Position numbers and translations under genes: made by a program
The notes under the pieces: generated by a model
Database searches by the model: none
The model's input: the letters and a program-made list of their open reading frames with translations, nothing else
Told to the model about the DNA's origin: nothing
Shown: positions 13,150 through 24,384 of the stretch, one piece after another
How positions within the stretch are numbered: the first letter of the stretch is position 1
How the letters are laid out: each line of letters begins with the position of its first letter
Source: Hymenolepis diminuta
Taxonomy: Eukaryota > Platyhelminthes > Cestoda > Cyclophyllidea > Hymenolepididae
Assembly (NCBI GenBank): GCA_900708905.1
Contig: CAADRB010000065.1
Location: 216,203 to 280,202 of the forward strand
Length of the DNA: 64,000 nucleotides
Direction of reading: 5' to 3'

Positions 13150-13440
13150 ATAACATAACCAACTAGGGGTTCTGGTAGTAATCCCGCAGAGCCAACAATC
13201 TAGACAACTCGGTAATATAGCAACTTAACACAGAAGTTAATAACCCACGGCAGATAAGAAGGCATGTTATAGTCAACACGAGTGTATTAACGAAACTCAC
13301 TCTCAATCGGTACCGGTTTAAATAAATAAGAATAATTATCAAGTGTCTTTTATCGGTGGGGAAATATAGAAAGAAATTACATTTTTATTCATAGAAGAAT
13401 TATTGGGAGCGGGGGAAAATAGTTATCATTTCTTCTAACA
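13150..13440 (+). repeat. R3 repeat, copy 1
   Basis: Aligns over about 270 nt with 19610-19870. Shared blocks include ACTCGGTAA, CAACTTAACACAGAAG, ATTAACGAAACTCA and GGTGGGGAAATA. It lies between the two R6 copies. Confidence 0.75.
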
Positions 13441-13463
13441 GAAATTATTACACTAGGCAGCAG

Positions 13464-13690
13464 ATATCAATCAATACCTGGTGATTATAAACGACAAAAT
13501 CTTGACTACACTATCCATAAGCGGTTCAGGTTTTGTGTTCTTGAGTGATTGCAATAGATACCTAAATAGATAATAATAATCGCATGAAGATATTGACGAC
13601 CAGGAATAACTGACATCATGCGAGGACATGTTTTGTTTGTAAACCAAAATTGGAGTGACTTGCCAACTACCTTTCTGTGGCCCTAGTCCA
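13464..13690 (+). repeat. R6 repeat, copy 2
   Basis: See 12785-12985. It begins just after the end of R3 copy 1, so the local order is R6-R3-R6. Confidence 0.6.
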
Positions 13691-14376
13691 TTTCAAATAT
13701 TACACCATCAAGCGGAGACATTGCAATTTTACAGAGAAATATTTGATTGGAAACTTAATATTTCTATCAGTAAACTGAGGTGGCTTTCCCGGCCATCTGC
13801 GTTTTTTCTACCGATACAAGTAACATGACTTATTCGTTTTATGTGACTGTGTCCTCATCATTTCTCTGTTTGCCGCACCAATTTATCATACCGTTCATTG
13901 GAAGTATATCAGTGAGCACTAAATCCTCAATATCTGACTTATTTATCGTTGATACTGACCATCGCATCGTTACAAAACTTAGACTTAACTAATGAACCAT
14001 AAAGTAAGCTCTTATTACTTGTAGAAACTCCGTTTAAATCAAAGTATGATAAATCATCTAAAGAATGGTTGGTACTAATTAATCGTGCAAAAAAATTACA
14101 AAAAGTTTTAAAATTTCCATTTTCGTGTTATTTAAACGGTATTGCAACAAGTTACTAAAACTTCAGGACCGAAACCGATCAACTTTGGATAAGTGATATC
14201 TCCTTGCGAAACTATTAATCATATGCGGGACTAGGAGGAAATAGCAGCCTTTCCAGATCAGAAGACCGGTATATTTAACTAAGACCATGAGTATAACGGG
14301 CCCATGAAGAAACGAAAGAAAAAAAAAGGAAGCTGAAGGAGGAGTCAGGAAATAGGAAAAGCAGAGAACGAGATTT

Positions 14377-14783
14377 NNNNNNNNNNNNNNNNNNNNNNNN
14401 NNNNNNNNNNNNNNNNNNNNNNNNNNNNNNNNNNNNNNNNNNNNNNNNNNNNNNNNNNNNNNNNNNNNNNNNNNNNNNNNNNNNNNNNNNNNNNNNNNNN
14501 NNNNNNNNNNNNNNNNNNNNNNNNNNNNNNNNNNNNNNNNNNNNNNNNNNNNNNNNNNNNNNNNNNNNNNNNNNNNNNNNNNNNNNNNNNNNNNNNNNNN
14601 NNNNNNNNNNNNNNNNNNNNNNNNNNNNNNNNNNNNNNNNNNNNNNNNNNNNNNNNNNNNNNNNNNNNNNNNNNNNNNNNNNNNNNNNNNNNNNNNNNNN
14701 NNNNNNNNNNNNNNNNNNNNNNNNNNNNNNNNNNNNNNNNNNNNNNNNNNNNNNNNNNNNNNNNNNNNNNNNNNNNNNNNNNN
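14377..14783. other. Assembly gap
   Basis: A run of 407 N. The 149-codon open frame spanning it is an artefact of the unknown bases. Confidence 1.
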
Positions 14784-15674
14784 AAATAGAGCATTCTTTT
14801 TTCCCTTATGGTTAGAATTCTGAGGAAGAATAGAGAATTTCCTGAGTACGATTAAGTTCGTTGCCTAGTAAACACAATATACAACGACCTGCTTCACAAC
14901 AGAAGCCACTGAATACTCTTTGTATCTCTTTGTTGCCATGCCAACACAGACGGGTTGTTATGCGAGTTGATTTGCTTCACGATGGATAGTAGTAACCATG
15001 GTTGGGTAAAAATAGCTGGTATATCCACCTTAAAAAGATAATACTGTGGCATTTAAAACATGATATAAGTTTTAAATTTACTTATAACGTCAACACTATA
15101 GGATAGCATTTGAGTCTAGGTAATTTTCACTCTAATATTATCTTTAATAACCCTTAATGTCTAAGTCTCTGTATTAATTTGCCATAGATTGAAGCAAAAC
15201 TCCAAGCATAATCACATGGAAAAATTACCATGCAAGATAAATAGATCTTTATTTTAAATGTTTAGATTTTTCGTTGCTGATTTCTTGCCAATATTGAGGA
15301 ACAGTACCGCTGCAATGAGAATGAGATGATTTTCAAATGGTATATATATTTTTCAAAATAATCGGGGCAATTTGAATACGGTGGAGAAATCGATCAACAA
15401 ACCGTCGAATTTTGAAAATATAATACGCATCAGCAAACAAAAATATAAGTATTTCTCTTTGTGAGGGGAGTTTAAAATTATTAGGCAGGAAATACTGGAC
15501 AATTTTTGAATTTGTTCCTAAGAATTAAATATCATATGCGATTATTATACATTTACAGGAAACAGACCATGGTGTGCAGTTATTAATTTGAATCCAGTGT
15601 CTCAAAACACGTTTGAGAGAAATTCAGTTTCAATCGTTGACTAAATGACCATTTTCAAGATAATATATTATATG

Positions 15675-15745
15675 TTGGTTGCGTCGTGGTAAAATCTCAA
15701 GTCTACAAAGTCAGAGATCACAGTTTCAATTCCCATTAATGCACA
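15675..15745 (+). repeat. tRNA-like SINE head (candidate)
   Basis: An A-box-like GTCGTGGTAAAATCTC is followed about 30 nt later by a B-box-like CAGTTTCAATTCCC, the spacing of a tRNA-derived pol III promoter. The flanking arms do not pair as an acceptor stem, so this is a SINE relic rather than a tRNA gene. Confidence 0.35.
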
Positions 15746-16277
15746 TGCAGCAAATACCATGACCAAACGTTGATTAAAACTGGTCAAGAGAGGAATAACG
15801 ACGTGCGAGTTGCTAGTCAGATTGACTTCAAGATACAATTCGTCGTTTAAAATGAGTGTTGGAAAAAATAACAATTTCCTTCAATGACTTTGGAATTCAA
15901 CATTATGTAAGATTAATAAGGAAAATTAATGCTGAAAATGAAGTAGTAAAAGTTGACATGATTTTAATATATTTTCAAATTTTATACCAATAACTGAAGG
16001 TCTAAGTAAAATACTCAACTTGCATGGATCATAACTGATTGCTAACATTAGAGTCAGGATTGGGATATCCGCATGATGGTGACTTACTCTAATTCCACTT
16101 TAAATTGACACCTTAGAAAATTATATCATTCTAGTTACGAGGTTCCTGAGTTTAGCCTAGCCTTTCACATAATAAATTAAACGTAAAAATAGTAAATGCG
16201 TGTATAATGAGTAAAAGTCACGGGTCAGAGAAGTGAAAATAGTTTGTGAGTTTGAGATAATAAGGAGTCTAATCTAT

Positions 16278-17005
16278 TTATGATACTGCAGCAGTCGACT
16301 TATTTTTAATTGGGAGATAGAGTTTAAACTCTGCTGGTAGTTCCTCTTCTGAGTAGAGTCTGTCACAGAAATATACTCTGCGGATTCTGCAATTCGCATG
16401 AATCTAATGAAGAAAATATTTAAAAAACCAAAAGAGATTTCAAACCTGAACTCTGAGAGTTTCAAGATAGTTAGTTCCATAAGCACGACGAGTAAAGTCG
16501 GACAGATTAAACTGAATCTGATTCCAACCTTCATCTAATCGCATCGGCATAGTACAAATAAATGGTTTGACCCTTGTTGTGCTTTGATAGTTGCTTGCTC
16601 TGAAGCGACGTCGAACATTTTTGTCATCAAGAATCTGAAGCATGAAATTAGATAAAATGCGACTTACTTGAACTTCGAATGTGAAATACTTTTTGAGATT
16701 TTTGACAATCATGACAAGGTATGGTAATTTAATTGCAAGAGTTTTGTTTGGGGCATTTGGGCACGATATATATGTTGTACTGGAGATGATATAAAATAGA
16801 CTCTTACCTAACATTTGTTCCCATAACCTCTAATACGAGAGATTGAATGTCATTATCGGTTATTCTTTTAATATGTCCATTTTGAACCTAGCCTTATATA
16901 TTATATTTAAAAAACGCTTACAGTCTTATCCCATATTTGAAGTGGCTTGCTACCAATACTATATAGAATCGATAAAAATCCACTTTGAAATGAATTTTTA
17001 AACAT
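16278..17005 (-). CDS. CFAP20: CFAP20/BUG22 ciliary protein, five exons, complete
   Basis: CFAP20 (BUG22, GTL3) is an axonemal and basal-body protein, an inner-junction component of doublet microtubules needed for ciliary beat and tubulin modification (family knowledge). Exons are 16922-17005, 16808-16887, 16668-16779, 16446-16634 and 16278-16403, total 591 nt, 196 aa; human is 193. Introns of 34, 28, 33 and 42 nt all have GT-AG ends and conserve the frame. The start [20 protein letters not shown], the central [20 protein letters not shown] and the segment [17 protein letters not shown] are nearly identical to animal orthologues. The tail after KLYLPIKNK diverges, and [11 protein letters not shown] replaces the usual FSDRLYSEDEL. 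An AG acceptor lies 29 nt before the ATG. No residue or exon is missing. Confidence 0.97.
16404..16445 (-). other. CFAP20: CFAP20 intron 4, 42 nt
   Basis: Donor CAG|GTTTGA, acceptor TTCTTCATTAG|ATTCAT. It joins LRVQ to [12 protein letters not shown] exactly where animal orthologues are continuous. Confidence 0.93.
16635..16667 (-). other. CFAP20: CFAP20 intron 3, 33 nt, in frame and stop-free
   Basis: Donor CAA|GTAAGT, acceptor ATGCTTCAG|ATTCTT. The length is a multiple of three and the reading frame stays open through it (11 codons reading [11 protein letters not shown]). Family conservation (FEVQ-ILDDKN continuous) shows it is normally removed. Confidence 0.93.
16780..16807 (-). other. CFAP20: CFAP20 intron 2, 28 nt
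   Basis: Donor AG|GTAAGA, acceptor CATCTCCAG|T, phase 2, rebuilding an AGT serine codon in TNVSTTYI. Total length is 28 nt. Confidence 0.93.
16888..16921 (-). other. CFAP20: CFAP20 intron 1, 34 nt
   Basis: Donor ACT|GTAAGC, acceptor AAGGCTAG|GTTCAA, phase 0, joining QIWDKT to [13 protein letters not shown]. Confidence 0.93.
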
Positions 17006-18143
17006 TTTGGGGGTATATTTTACGGCCAAGATATCTGTTAAAAACCGTTGCCAAATTTTATAATGCGCAACTTTATATAATCATCTAACTTGAGTGAGAC
17101 AAACAAACTCAAGGTGCTATTTAAATATACAAACGTTGTATTTAAATTTAGTTTGAGGCTCAGACAGTCGAAATTCATAAAAAAATATTTCTTTGATTTC
17201 TTTCTACAGTTTATTAGGTAAATGAGCTCAATAACCTTAGATCTGAACAATTGATTACATTTTAAGCATAAATGTCTGGTTTTCATTTACATACAATGGA
17301 TAAAATTTATTAATATCAAGTAACGCTAAGCTTTCTGAAGTTAATTCAGACTGTATAGTTTGCGCTAGATTACTTTTCTTACTGATCAAAATCTGTAATC
17401 TTATAAAAAAGTAGAGGTATACGGACTTTCTTCATTTGTCGGATACTATCATTTTTTATTTAACAAAAACTACCATTATAAATTCAACTCTTCATTGAAT
17501 TGGAACGAATTATTTAACGATAAGAAAAGATTTATTTAGGCGCTCTTTATCATCATCGAAAGGGCCTTCGTCAATGCATGTGATGTGAGTCTAAGTATTT
17601 GATCTTAGTTGAAATTTCTGTTTTTTTAATCCAATATGCTAAATTTTATTCCAAATTTACAAATTATTTGTACTCAATTTATACCGCATTGTATAGATTG
17701 TCAGTAAAATATGTATTAAGAACATATAAACATTTGTCAGATTTGGTTTTCTAACTAATTCTATCCATTATTTTTATTATCGGTGTCATTTTATTACCGT
17801 CTTTGTTATTATTTGTTTTCAGAATTATGCTGAATCAGCAAGGGTATTAGAATCAGTGATTCGTTCATTGCAATGCATTTAGTTGAACTGATTATTTCAG
17901 AAAACTTATGAAAATAATATGCTCGAGGTCAAATCTCCTTAGTTAAACAATAGCGAAGCTCAGTTTTCTTTGTAGATAGCGGCATTATATGAGGGTTAAG
18001 AGCGGAAACAATTATGGGGTCTAGCGGCGAAATAATAAAATAAGAAATAAAAATGACAGTACAAAATACATTTTCATTGCTAACATATTCAAATACATAA
18101 TTTATTTCAAAATAAAACAAAGAGTTTGTTTATATCAAATAAA
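17006..18143. other. Intergenic DNA, no gene seen
   Basis: AT-rich. The 82-codon minus-strand frame at 17038-17286 and the 63-codon frame at 17929-18120 are low-complexity chance frames. A candidate 3' splice acceptor for the CFAP20 5' leader lies at 17035-17037. Confidence 0.5.
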
Positions 18144-18149
18144 TTTATT
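18144..18149 (-). terminator. Poly(A) signal of the secreted-peptide gene
   Basis: AATAAA on the minus strand, about 20 nt beyond the TAA stop at 18169, correctly placed for 3' end formation of the upstream 81-codon gene. Confidence 0.6.
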
Positions 18150-18168
18150 CAATAATTTATACATAGAT

Positions 18169-18414
18169 TTACTCAACCTCGAACAGGACTTCAGGACCCA
18201 TTCTCCGTTGGCGTCTGGCCATAATTTCTCCGGTTGAAGCCAGGGTTTCCAGAGCATCAAGGTCGGATCTCTTGATGCAGACGTATCCATTGAGAGTTCC
18301 CGTAGAAGCACTTAATCTTGCAGTCCTAAGCACACTAGTAGGAGCCCCAAGGATGGTTTGCATTTCACAGACAACCAAAATGCAAGCGAAGAAAAGAAAT
18401 TTAGCGCAGAACAT
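18169..18414 (-). CDS. Small secreted protein, candidate peptide prohormone (81 aa)
   Basis: I do not recognise the family. The chain starts MFCAKFLFFACILVVC, a hydrophobic signal peptide with likely cleavage after ILG at residue 23. The mature part has one cysteine (C46) and basic pairs at K48-R49, R67-R68 and R70-R71. Cleavage at these would free a 17-residue acidic peptide, SDLDALETLASTGEIMA, and a C-terminal MGPEVLFEVE. There is no Gly before a basic site, so neither would be amidated as flatworm FLP or NPY peptides are. The start is supported by an acceptor-like TTTTTCAACAG 7 nt upstream of ATG, and the end by a poly(A) signal 20 nt downstream. A small secreted antigen is the main alternative. 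Single uninterrupted coding exon. Confidence 0.6.
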   Translation of the reverse strand: MFCAKFLFFACILVVCEMQTILGAPTSVLRTARLSASTGTLNGYVCIKRSDLDALETLASTGEIMARRQRRMGPEVLFEVE

Positions 18415-18421
18415 TTTCAGT

Positions 18422-18424
18422 CTG
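18422..18424 (-). other. 3' splice acceptor just upstream of start codon
   Basis: TTAATTTTTCAACAG precedes ACTGAAAATG. It fits either a 5'-leader intron or spliced-leader trans-splicing; the sequence alone does not decide. Confidence 0.4.
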
Positions 18425-19609
18425 TTGAAAAAATTAAATATCAAAATTAGTATTCTGAGCTCGAACACACATTTTATACAACTATTGGCTTACGAGAGCG
18501 TTGTAGTATGAATAAGTTTTCTGTGGTATTTGGCCTTTCTTTTATATCCTTTTGAATGATTGTATTGTAAATAAGCCATGACAGAAGCTAAGCTCTTATC
18601 TAGATAACCGTCACGAAGGAACTAGGCAAACAATCGAAACCATCTGTAGGAATTCCCACTAACTTCACAATACTAGTTAATGACAAGGATAAAGATTAAA
18701 TAAGAAAGGAATGTGGCTTATTGCTACTTTATAGAGGAAAATAATTCCAAATCCGGATAATTCCTATGAATATAAATGTTGTAAATACTGTATGATATCA
18801 ATCAATATGTATTTTTATTCGGATACTCGAATATTCACATTCTTCGTACACATCTGAAAAGGAGAAGCTAAGAGTGTTGCCAATTTTGACGGAGTATACT
18901 AAGTGGGTCGGTTTACAGCCACTTCACTATCACTCAGTAAAAGTTTTGATGAATGATTTTGTCAATCTAGTGAAGTGTTTAAAACGAGAATGTTAAGTTT
19001 CCTTTAGATGTTTATTTGTTTTAAGTTAAAAGAATAAATTATAATATTAATCATTAACATATAGAAAATACCTGCTAAATTTCTTCTTTAAAATTTTACT
19101 TAATGATAAAATGTTGAGTTGGGCAGCCATACTACAATAATAATAGAAAATCTTCTCCAAAATATATTTGTGCTATATCAGAAATTTCAAAGAAGTGGAA
19201 GAATTGAAGATCCCCTTTCACCAGTTGGGGCTGCATAGAACTAGGCACGTTCATAACTGAAATAAAATATTCCTTCGCTAAAGTATTTCTGAATGAACAT
19301 TTGTCTGGGTAAATAATTGTAGAAGAACTGGCCTAAGGTTAATTCATAGCGATGCTGGGAGAAGCGCGGGATGAATTCTTGCAGCGAGCCTTAAGATGAA
19401 CGAGAGATCAGTGAGCTGGACTTTTTACCTACCTGTCGGCCATAAAGCTATAGATGTGACCTGAACACTCAGAAAAATGCTTTTGTCTTATTGCTCTATA
19501 TGTGTTCAGAGTTGATTACGCGGAGGTTGGTCCCGCCGTTCCCGGAGTAGATGAAAGTCATCGTGCGTCCCTGGCTATACCGCACCGATTAAATTGTTCA
19601 CCACCCAAG

Positions 19610-19870
19610 TGCATAATGTTATAACACAGCAAACTAGTAAACTCGGTAACATGTCAACTTAACACAGAAGCCAATAACCCGCGGCACAACACGAGACATG
19701 TTGTATTAAACACGCATATATTAACGAAACTCAATCTTCATCGATATCGTTTTAAACAAATGGGCACAATTACCGAATGTCTTTCATCAGTGGGGAAATA
19801 AAGAAGGAAATTAAACTCTTATTTGAGGAAGAAATATTGGGAAGGGAGAAAATAATAATTATTTCTTCTA
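19610..19870 (+). repeat. R3 repeat, copy 2
   Basis: Aligns with 13150-13440 through CAACTTAACACAGAAG, ATTAACGAAACTCA and GTGGGGAAATA blocks in the same order and orientation, diverged by scattered substitutions and small indels. Confidence 0.75.
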
Positions 19871-19997
19871 GCATATAGCAAAGCATGCCTCTGCCCCTGA
19901 TCTATAAGAATTTCATTCTTTGTACTGGCTAATATGAACCACAACTGCGGTATAAGCGTAAAAGAGAAGGTATGTGTGTAGATTCTCGATGTACCCC

Positions 19998-20275
19998 TTT
20001 GTCCAGCAGAAGGATGCTATAAGAATCATCTGCAAAGAGGATGGCTGTGAAATCTCATGAAAACTTGCTACCCAGAACAAGATGATATAAAATGAAAAGT
20101 CTGATCTAACTTTAAATTGAAAAACAAGTTGAGGTGATGATACTGAAGCTCAGGTGAAGTAAGGGTTCTCCTAATTCCTTGACTCTCATTTCTGCTCCTT
20201 CTTAAAAGTGAAAGTACTCCCACCATATTAGACTTGTCCCTCATAGGTGTTTGAGTGCTTCTCATGACGAACAGT
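19998..20275 (+). repeat. R5 repeat, copy 1
   Basis: Aligns with 37938-38225. Shared blocks are AGAGGATGGCTGYGAAATC, AGAACAAGATG, TTGACTCTCA/CTGACTCTCA, CCTTCTTAAAA/CCTCCTTAAAA and a TGCTTCTCATGACGA/TGATTTCCCAAGATGA end. The minus-strand frame at 20068-20265 is inside it. Confidence 0.7.
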
Positions 20276-21994
20276 TCTGAATCGTTTTACCATGTCACAG
20301 GAAATAAGTAACTGTCTCACTACTCTCTGGCAAATGTTGCTGTCATATATCTAACGCAGTTATTGTCCTTTTTATCTATATATTTGAAGTAAACTGTACA
20401 CTAAAATATATATTTATGCATCGACAGAGATAGACTTGACTTGGACTTAAGTAGATCAAAGTATAGAGACTGGAAAAAATTTTATGTGTTCATTCATCTG
20501 CCTGAACAGCTTTACCGCTAATTAAAGATACACCTGTATTCATACTGATTTCTATCTTTATTATAACAATGGAATAGAGTGAAAAGAGAGCTGCAACCAG
20601 AGTGAGGCCCTTGAGGAGAGAGAGGGAGAGGAAGAGGAAAGGGCGTGGGAGATTGATAAATGCATTGGTTACCGAGAAAGAGCACCAACACAACGGAAGG
20701 CTCATGTGGTTGGCGAACGGGATATGACGAAGTAGCGCAGGACGAGGCTCCCAAAGAGGGGTAAAAAGTGGCTTTGCAAAATAACTTGATCTTGACCATA
20801 TAATTAGTTGAGGATTGAAAATAATCTAGTTGGGTCAGACAAATTCCAGATGGTCAACAAGTCACGTTAAACTGATTTGGTCAGTTGACAACGTCGGGTG
20901 TTTTGGATTGGAACAGTTCGAGTTGACTTGATTACGCAGGGGTGTCCCAAATGTCGAACTAAATAGTGAAGTCTGGTTGATTCACAGTGAAATATCTTCC
21001 GAAAATATGTGTGGACATTTCAACTCTGAAGATGAGGATGGAGTCAGTAACCAATATTTTAACCTAGATCAATTCCGCTCTCAGGTACATTTGAACTAAC
21101 TTTAAAACTGTTGGATTAACAAATAACAAACGAATGTAAGATTACACTCTTGAAAATCACAATTTGGTCTAATTTTCACCGATCTGTCTTAAATTTCTCA
21201 CTGAATATAAAGCTCTCTAGATCTAAATGCGTGAAAGCCTTCAAATCAGGTGGCACAAATCAAACTTTTATGAAAACTTGATCTCAAGCTCAAAATTTCC
21301 AATTAATCTTTTCCTTCCCTTCTGTAAATGAAACATTGATGGATATGCAACCTCATACCCTTAACACTGCCTTTTGATCAAATTTTTTATTCAAAAGGAG
21401 CCCATATTATAAAAGGAAACAAGTTATGGAAAATTCTAGAATCTATAAGCTTGTATTTCGTCTGAATCTTACAATTCGCAAATATATTACTAATTATCTA
21501 TAAATCCTGAATTATTTTTTTCCCCAAATACGGTGTCAGTTCTTCTAGTTATCCAAGATGATAATGTCTCCCTCCTATTAAATGATAATATCGTTTGACA
21601 CCAATGTGTTTTCAGAGTAGATAAGACTGCACAAACAGAGAATGACATTTTAGGTGGTAGCTCAAAATTGTGTAAATAAAGGCATCTGTTAAAATTAGCT
21701 CAAATAGACCAAGTGGGCGATTATTTATTTCCGACACCCGAAAGAGTACCTGAAAATTTTAATCTTAACTTGCTGACTGGCCATCTATAATGACAGGAGG
21801 GAAGTTTTCAAATTCTTTAAAGTATAAACGAAGATTTTATTACATTCACTTCGGTTTTGAGTGTCCATATCATGAAATGATCTCAATTTTACTGAATAAA
21901 TTTTCATGAATCATAGTTTCGACCGAAAATCGCATTTGAAAAGACAAGGAACAGTTTATATGGGCGTTTGTTGTATCTAAGTTGTCTGACTCAT

Positions 21995-22300
21995 AAGTCG
22001 GGTCGGTCTCTACGAATTGCGCCCTAATGACTCATACCTCTGCCCTAATTTTCATTTGTTCATCGACGAATAAAGAATGCAAAATCGTTCAACAACCTCA
22101 TTTTGCCGGTTCTTCACAATCAGGATTGTCCTAATACAGTACTGACATTTTCCTCTTCCTCCTTCTTTCCCTTCTCATCCGTTCCCATTTTCCTAATATG
22201 CATGTGGCCCAACTTAATTCTTGGCTATTGTATTCAATTTTATAGTTCTTAGAGGAGATATCTAGCCTAATTTAGTCTCGTTCCTAAAGTAGCTTCATTA
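21995..22300 (+). repeat. R4 repeat, copy 1
   Basis: Aligns with 24385-24740. Shared blocks: CCTCATTTTGCC / TCTCATTTTGCC, TTCTCACAATC-type, GTACTGA, a pyrimidine-rich CTCCTTCTTTCCCTTCTC tract, then AGATATCTAGCCTAATTTAG / GATATTAAGCCTAATTCG and AAAGTAGCTTC / GAAGTATCTTC. Confidence 0.7.
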
Positions 22301-23040
22301 ACAGAATTAATACTACTTTACATTAACTGAGTGAATCATTTTCAAGCCAATTTAAACATAATGAAGTCATGGAACCTCTACTGGAAATAGGTTAGATCTC
22401 CTACTATTAGAATCTAGTGCATCCATATGCTAGGTCAACGAATAAAAAATCTGCCAAGTATTGTCATTCTGGTAGATGACAAAAGGTAATCTGAATAGAG
22501 AAAAAGCAAACTGCTTCCTCGGGTTATACACATTTGCTTCGCCAATTTTTCCTCTCAGGATTTCTTTGCTCTCGGAAAAAACTGTAGATTTCACTGAAAC
22601 ATCGGATTGGTCAGTTTGCAGTATGATAAATTTAAGAGTTCCCTCCCTAAATCCAAAGGCAATAGTTCCAAGTTTTAATTCAAGATAGGGAACTCCGGTC
22701 TTATAATTTCAAACATGCTATAAGTACAATAATAGATAAAGCATACATGTGTTATAGTCTAATTAGTCACAATCTTCTGAACTCAATAATAACACGGGAT
22801 TACCATAAATGGTAAGCCTTACTCTACTATATTGCACTGCACAACCCTAAAATTTAGCACATTGTAATAAATTTGCAATATATGTAAATAACTAATAAAA
22901 ATTAGTAATTTAAATTTTCTTAGAAAAAAAGATTCATGTTTATCCAACAATATTTGTTGCAGAGAAAACATATTCACATGACGGAAATCGGTGTTCTTAC
23001 CTATGTCTAAAAAACGATTATACAGAATATAATAATGTTA

Positions 23041-23217
23041 CTACTTAAATATAATCAGTAAACCTTTAAACGAATATAAGCGAGCAGGTTGAGGCCAGAG
23101 TTTTAATATAAACGCACGATGCTCTTTCAATGGAATAATTGTTCCCATTGTTATTAATCCGAGAGGAATTCCTAATAATATATAATCATGTGGGACTTTG
23201 TCATACCGCTTATAGTC
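23041..23217 (-). CDS. Exon-like open frame with one membrane segment (uncertain)
   Basis: An acceptor TTTTTACCTAGTTCAG is followed by an open frame reading DYKRYDKVPHDYILLGIPLG and then a hydrophobic stretch and KEHRAFILKLWPQPA, ending at TAG near 23041. The composition (charged head, one membrane span, basic tail) is like small mitochondrial inner-membrane subunits, but I cannot name it. No upstream exon or ATG was found. Chance is a real possibility. Confidence 0.2.
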   Translation of the reverse strand, partial: DYKRYDKVPHDYILLGIPLGLITMGTIIPLKEHRAFILKLWPQPARLYSFKGLLIIFK

Positions 23218-23749
23218 CTGAACTAGGTAAAAAGAAATACTGTGCACTGATTCCTGCCTTGAGAAGATACCTCTGAGCTACACCGTTAGGTAGTATTCAT
23301 ATCCACATTCAGACATTTGTAGCAGAATGGACTCTAGCTTAGAGAAAGACGAATGTAGGATGAAAAACATTTACTGAGAGAGAACAGAAGATAGATGGCA
23401 AACTTGCAATCAGAAGGCATCAAAGTGATTAAGTGGAAGGGTAAAGCTGCAAATGTTGATTGATAAACCGAAGGCCGAAGTTAAAGCAGCGCAAATTTTG
23501 TAAACATTGATAAACAAATCACTATAACAGAAAACGGTGACAGGGAATAAAGTTACTGTATGTACATATAAATTTTAATAAATCTTTTAGGGCCTATGAA
23601 AGGGCTTATTGAAGTGTCGTGGGTCTTGCCGCAAAATAGACAAATAGAGTAAATCAGTGGATGATTAAATGTACAACATTTGGAGTGTGACATATTTTCA
23701 TATTTTAATAAACGAATTTTAATTTCCTTTCCCCTCAGAGACATTACAA

Positions 23750-23810
23750 GGTGATGGTCTAAATGGTAAAGATCAGGATTCAGATTACGAACATGGATTT
23801 GAAGGGTTGG
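23750..23810 (+). repeat. tRNA-like SINE head (candidate)
   Basis: An A-box-like GTGATGGTCTAAATGGTAAA followed by CATGGATTTGAAGGG at B-box spacing. Too degenerate to be a tRNA gene. Confidence 0.25.
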
Positions 23811-24384
23811 AAAAGAGGTCAGACGTACATGTGGAGATATCTAATTAGGACACTTGTGAGGACGCTAGACAAGTTCCAAAAACTAGGACACCATATGAAA
23901 TATTCCCTACGGATTCTTCCCTCTGGGGCATCGCCTAAGAACTTGTACTAATAAGCACCCATTAATTGACCACGTTTCTGCCCAAATTTTAACATACAAT
24001 GTACAGTACTTTGACGTTTATCGCTAAGTTACATACATAAAGAAAAAAAAGTATTAAACATCTTGTTAGTAAGTTTAAAAATCTTATGTTAAAGGTAGCA
24101 TTTGTATAATTAATAAAAAACTTCTAGCCCCTAACTCATTATTATTATTAGTAGTTACTAGAGTTCAGATTTAGTCAACTATATTGAGCTCTGCCCCGTT
24201 TAAAATGAATGTAATTCATCTGTATATTGATGTATGACGAACTGTCGGTTAAATCAACTGGTCGGTAACACGGAATAATGCGAAAATGAATTTATCTAAA
24301 TCGATCAAGTCATGAAAATTGAGTTTTAGAATTTTGAATATTACAAGGTGAATTATATACTCATAGCGTTTGCGTGCTCTGACT

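Larger units (their letters stand above)
11550..16277. other. Intergenic DNA with repeats and a gap
   Basis: No supported gene. It contains the R6/R3/R6 cluster at 12.8-13.7 kb, the assembly gap at 14.4-14.8 kb and a tRNA-like SINE head near 15.7 kb. The 70-codon frame at 13780-13992 has no recognisable content. Confidence 0.5.

Noticed and set aside
14345..14794. 149-codon minus-strand frame
   Set aside because: It is almost wholly the N gap; open only because the bases are unknown.
18272..18511. 79-codon plus-strand frame
   Set aside because: Shadow of the secreted-peptide gene on the minus strand.
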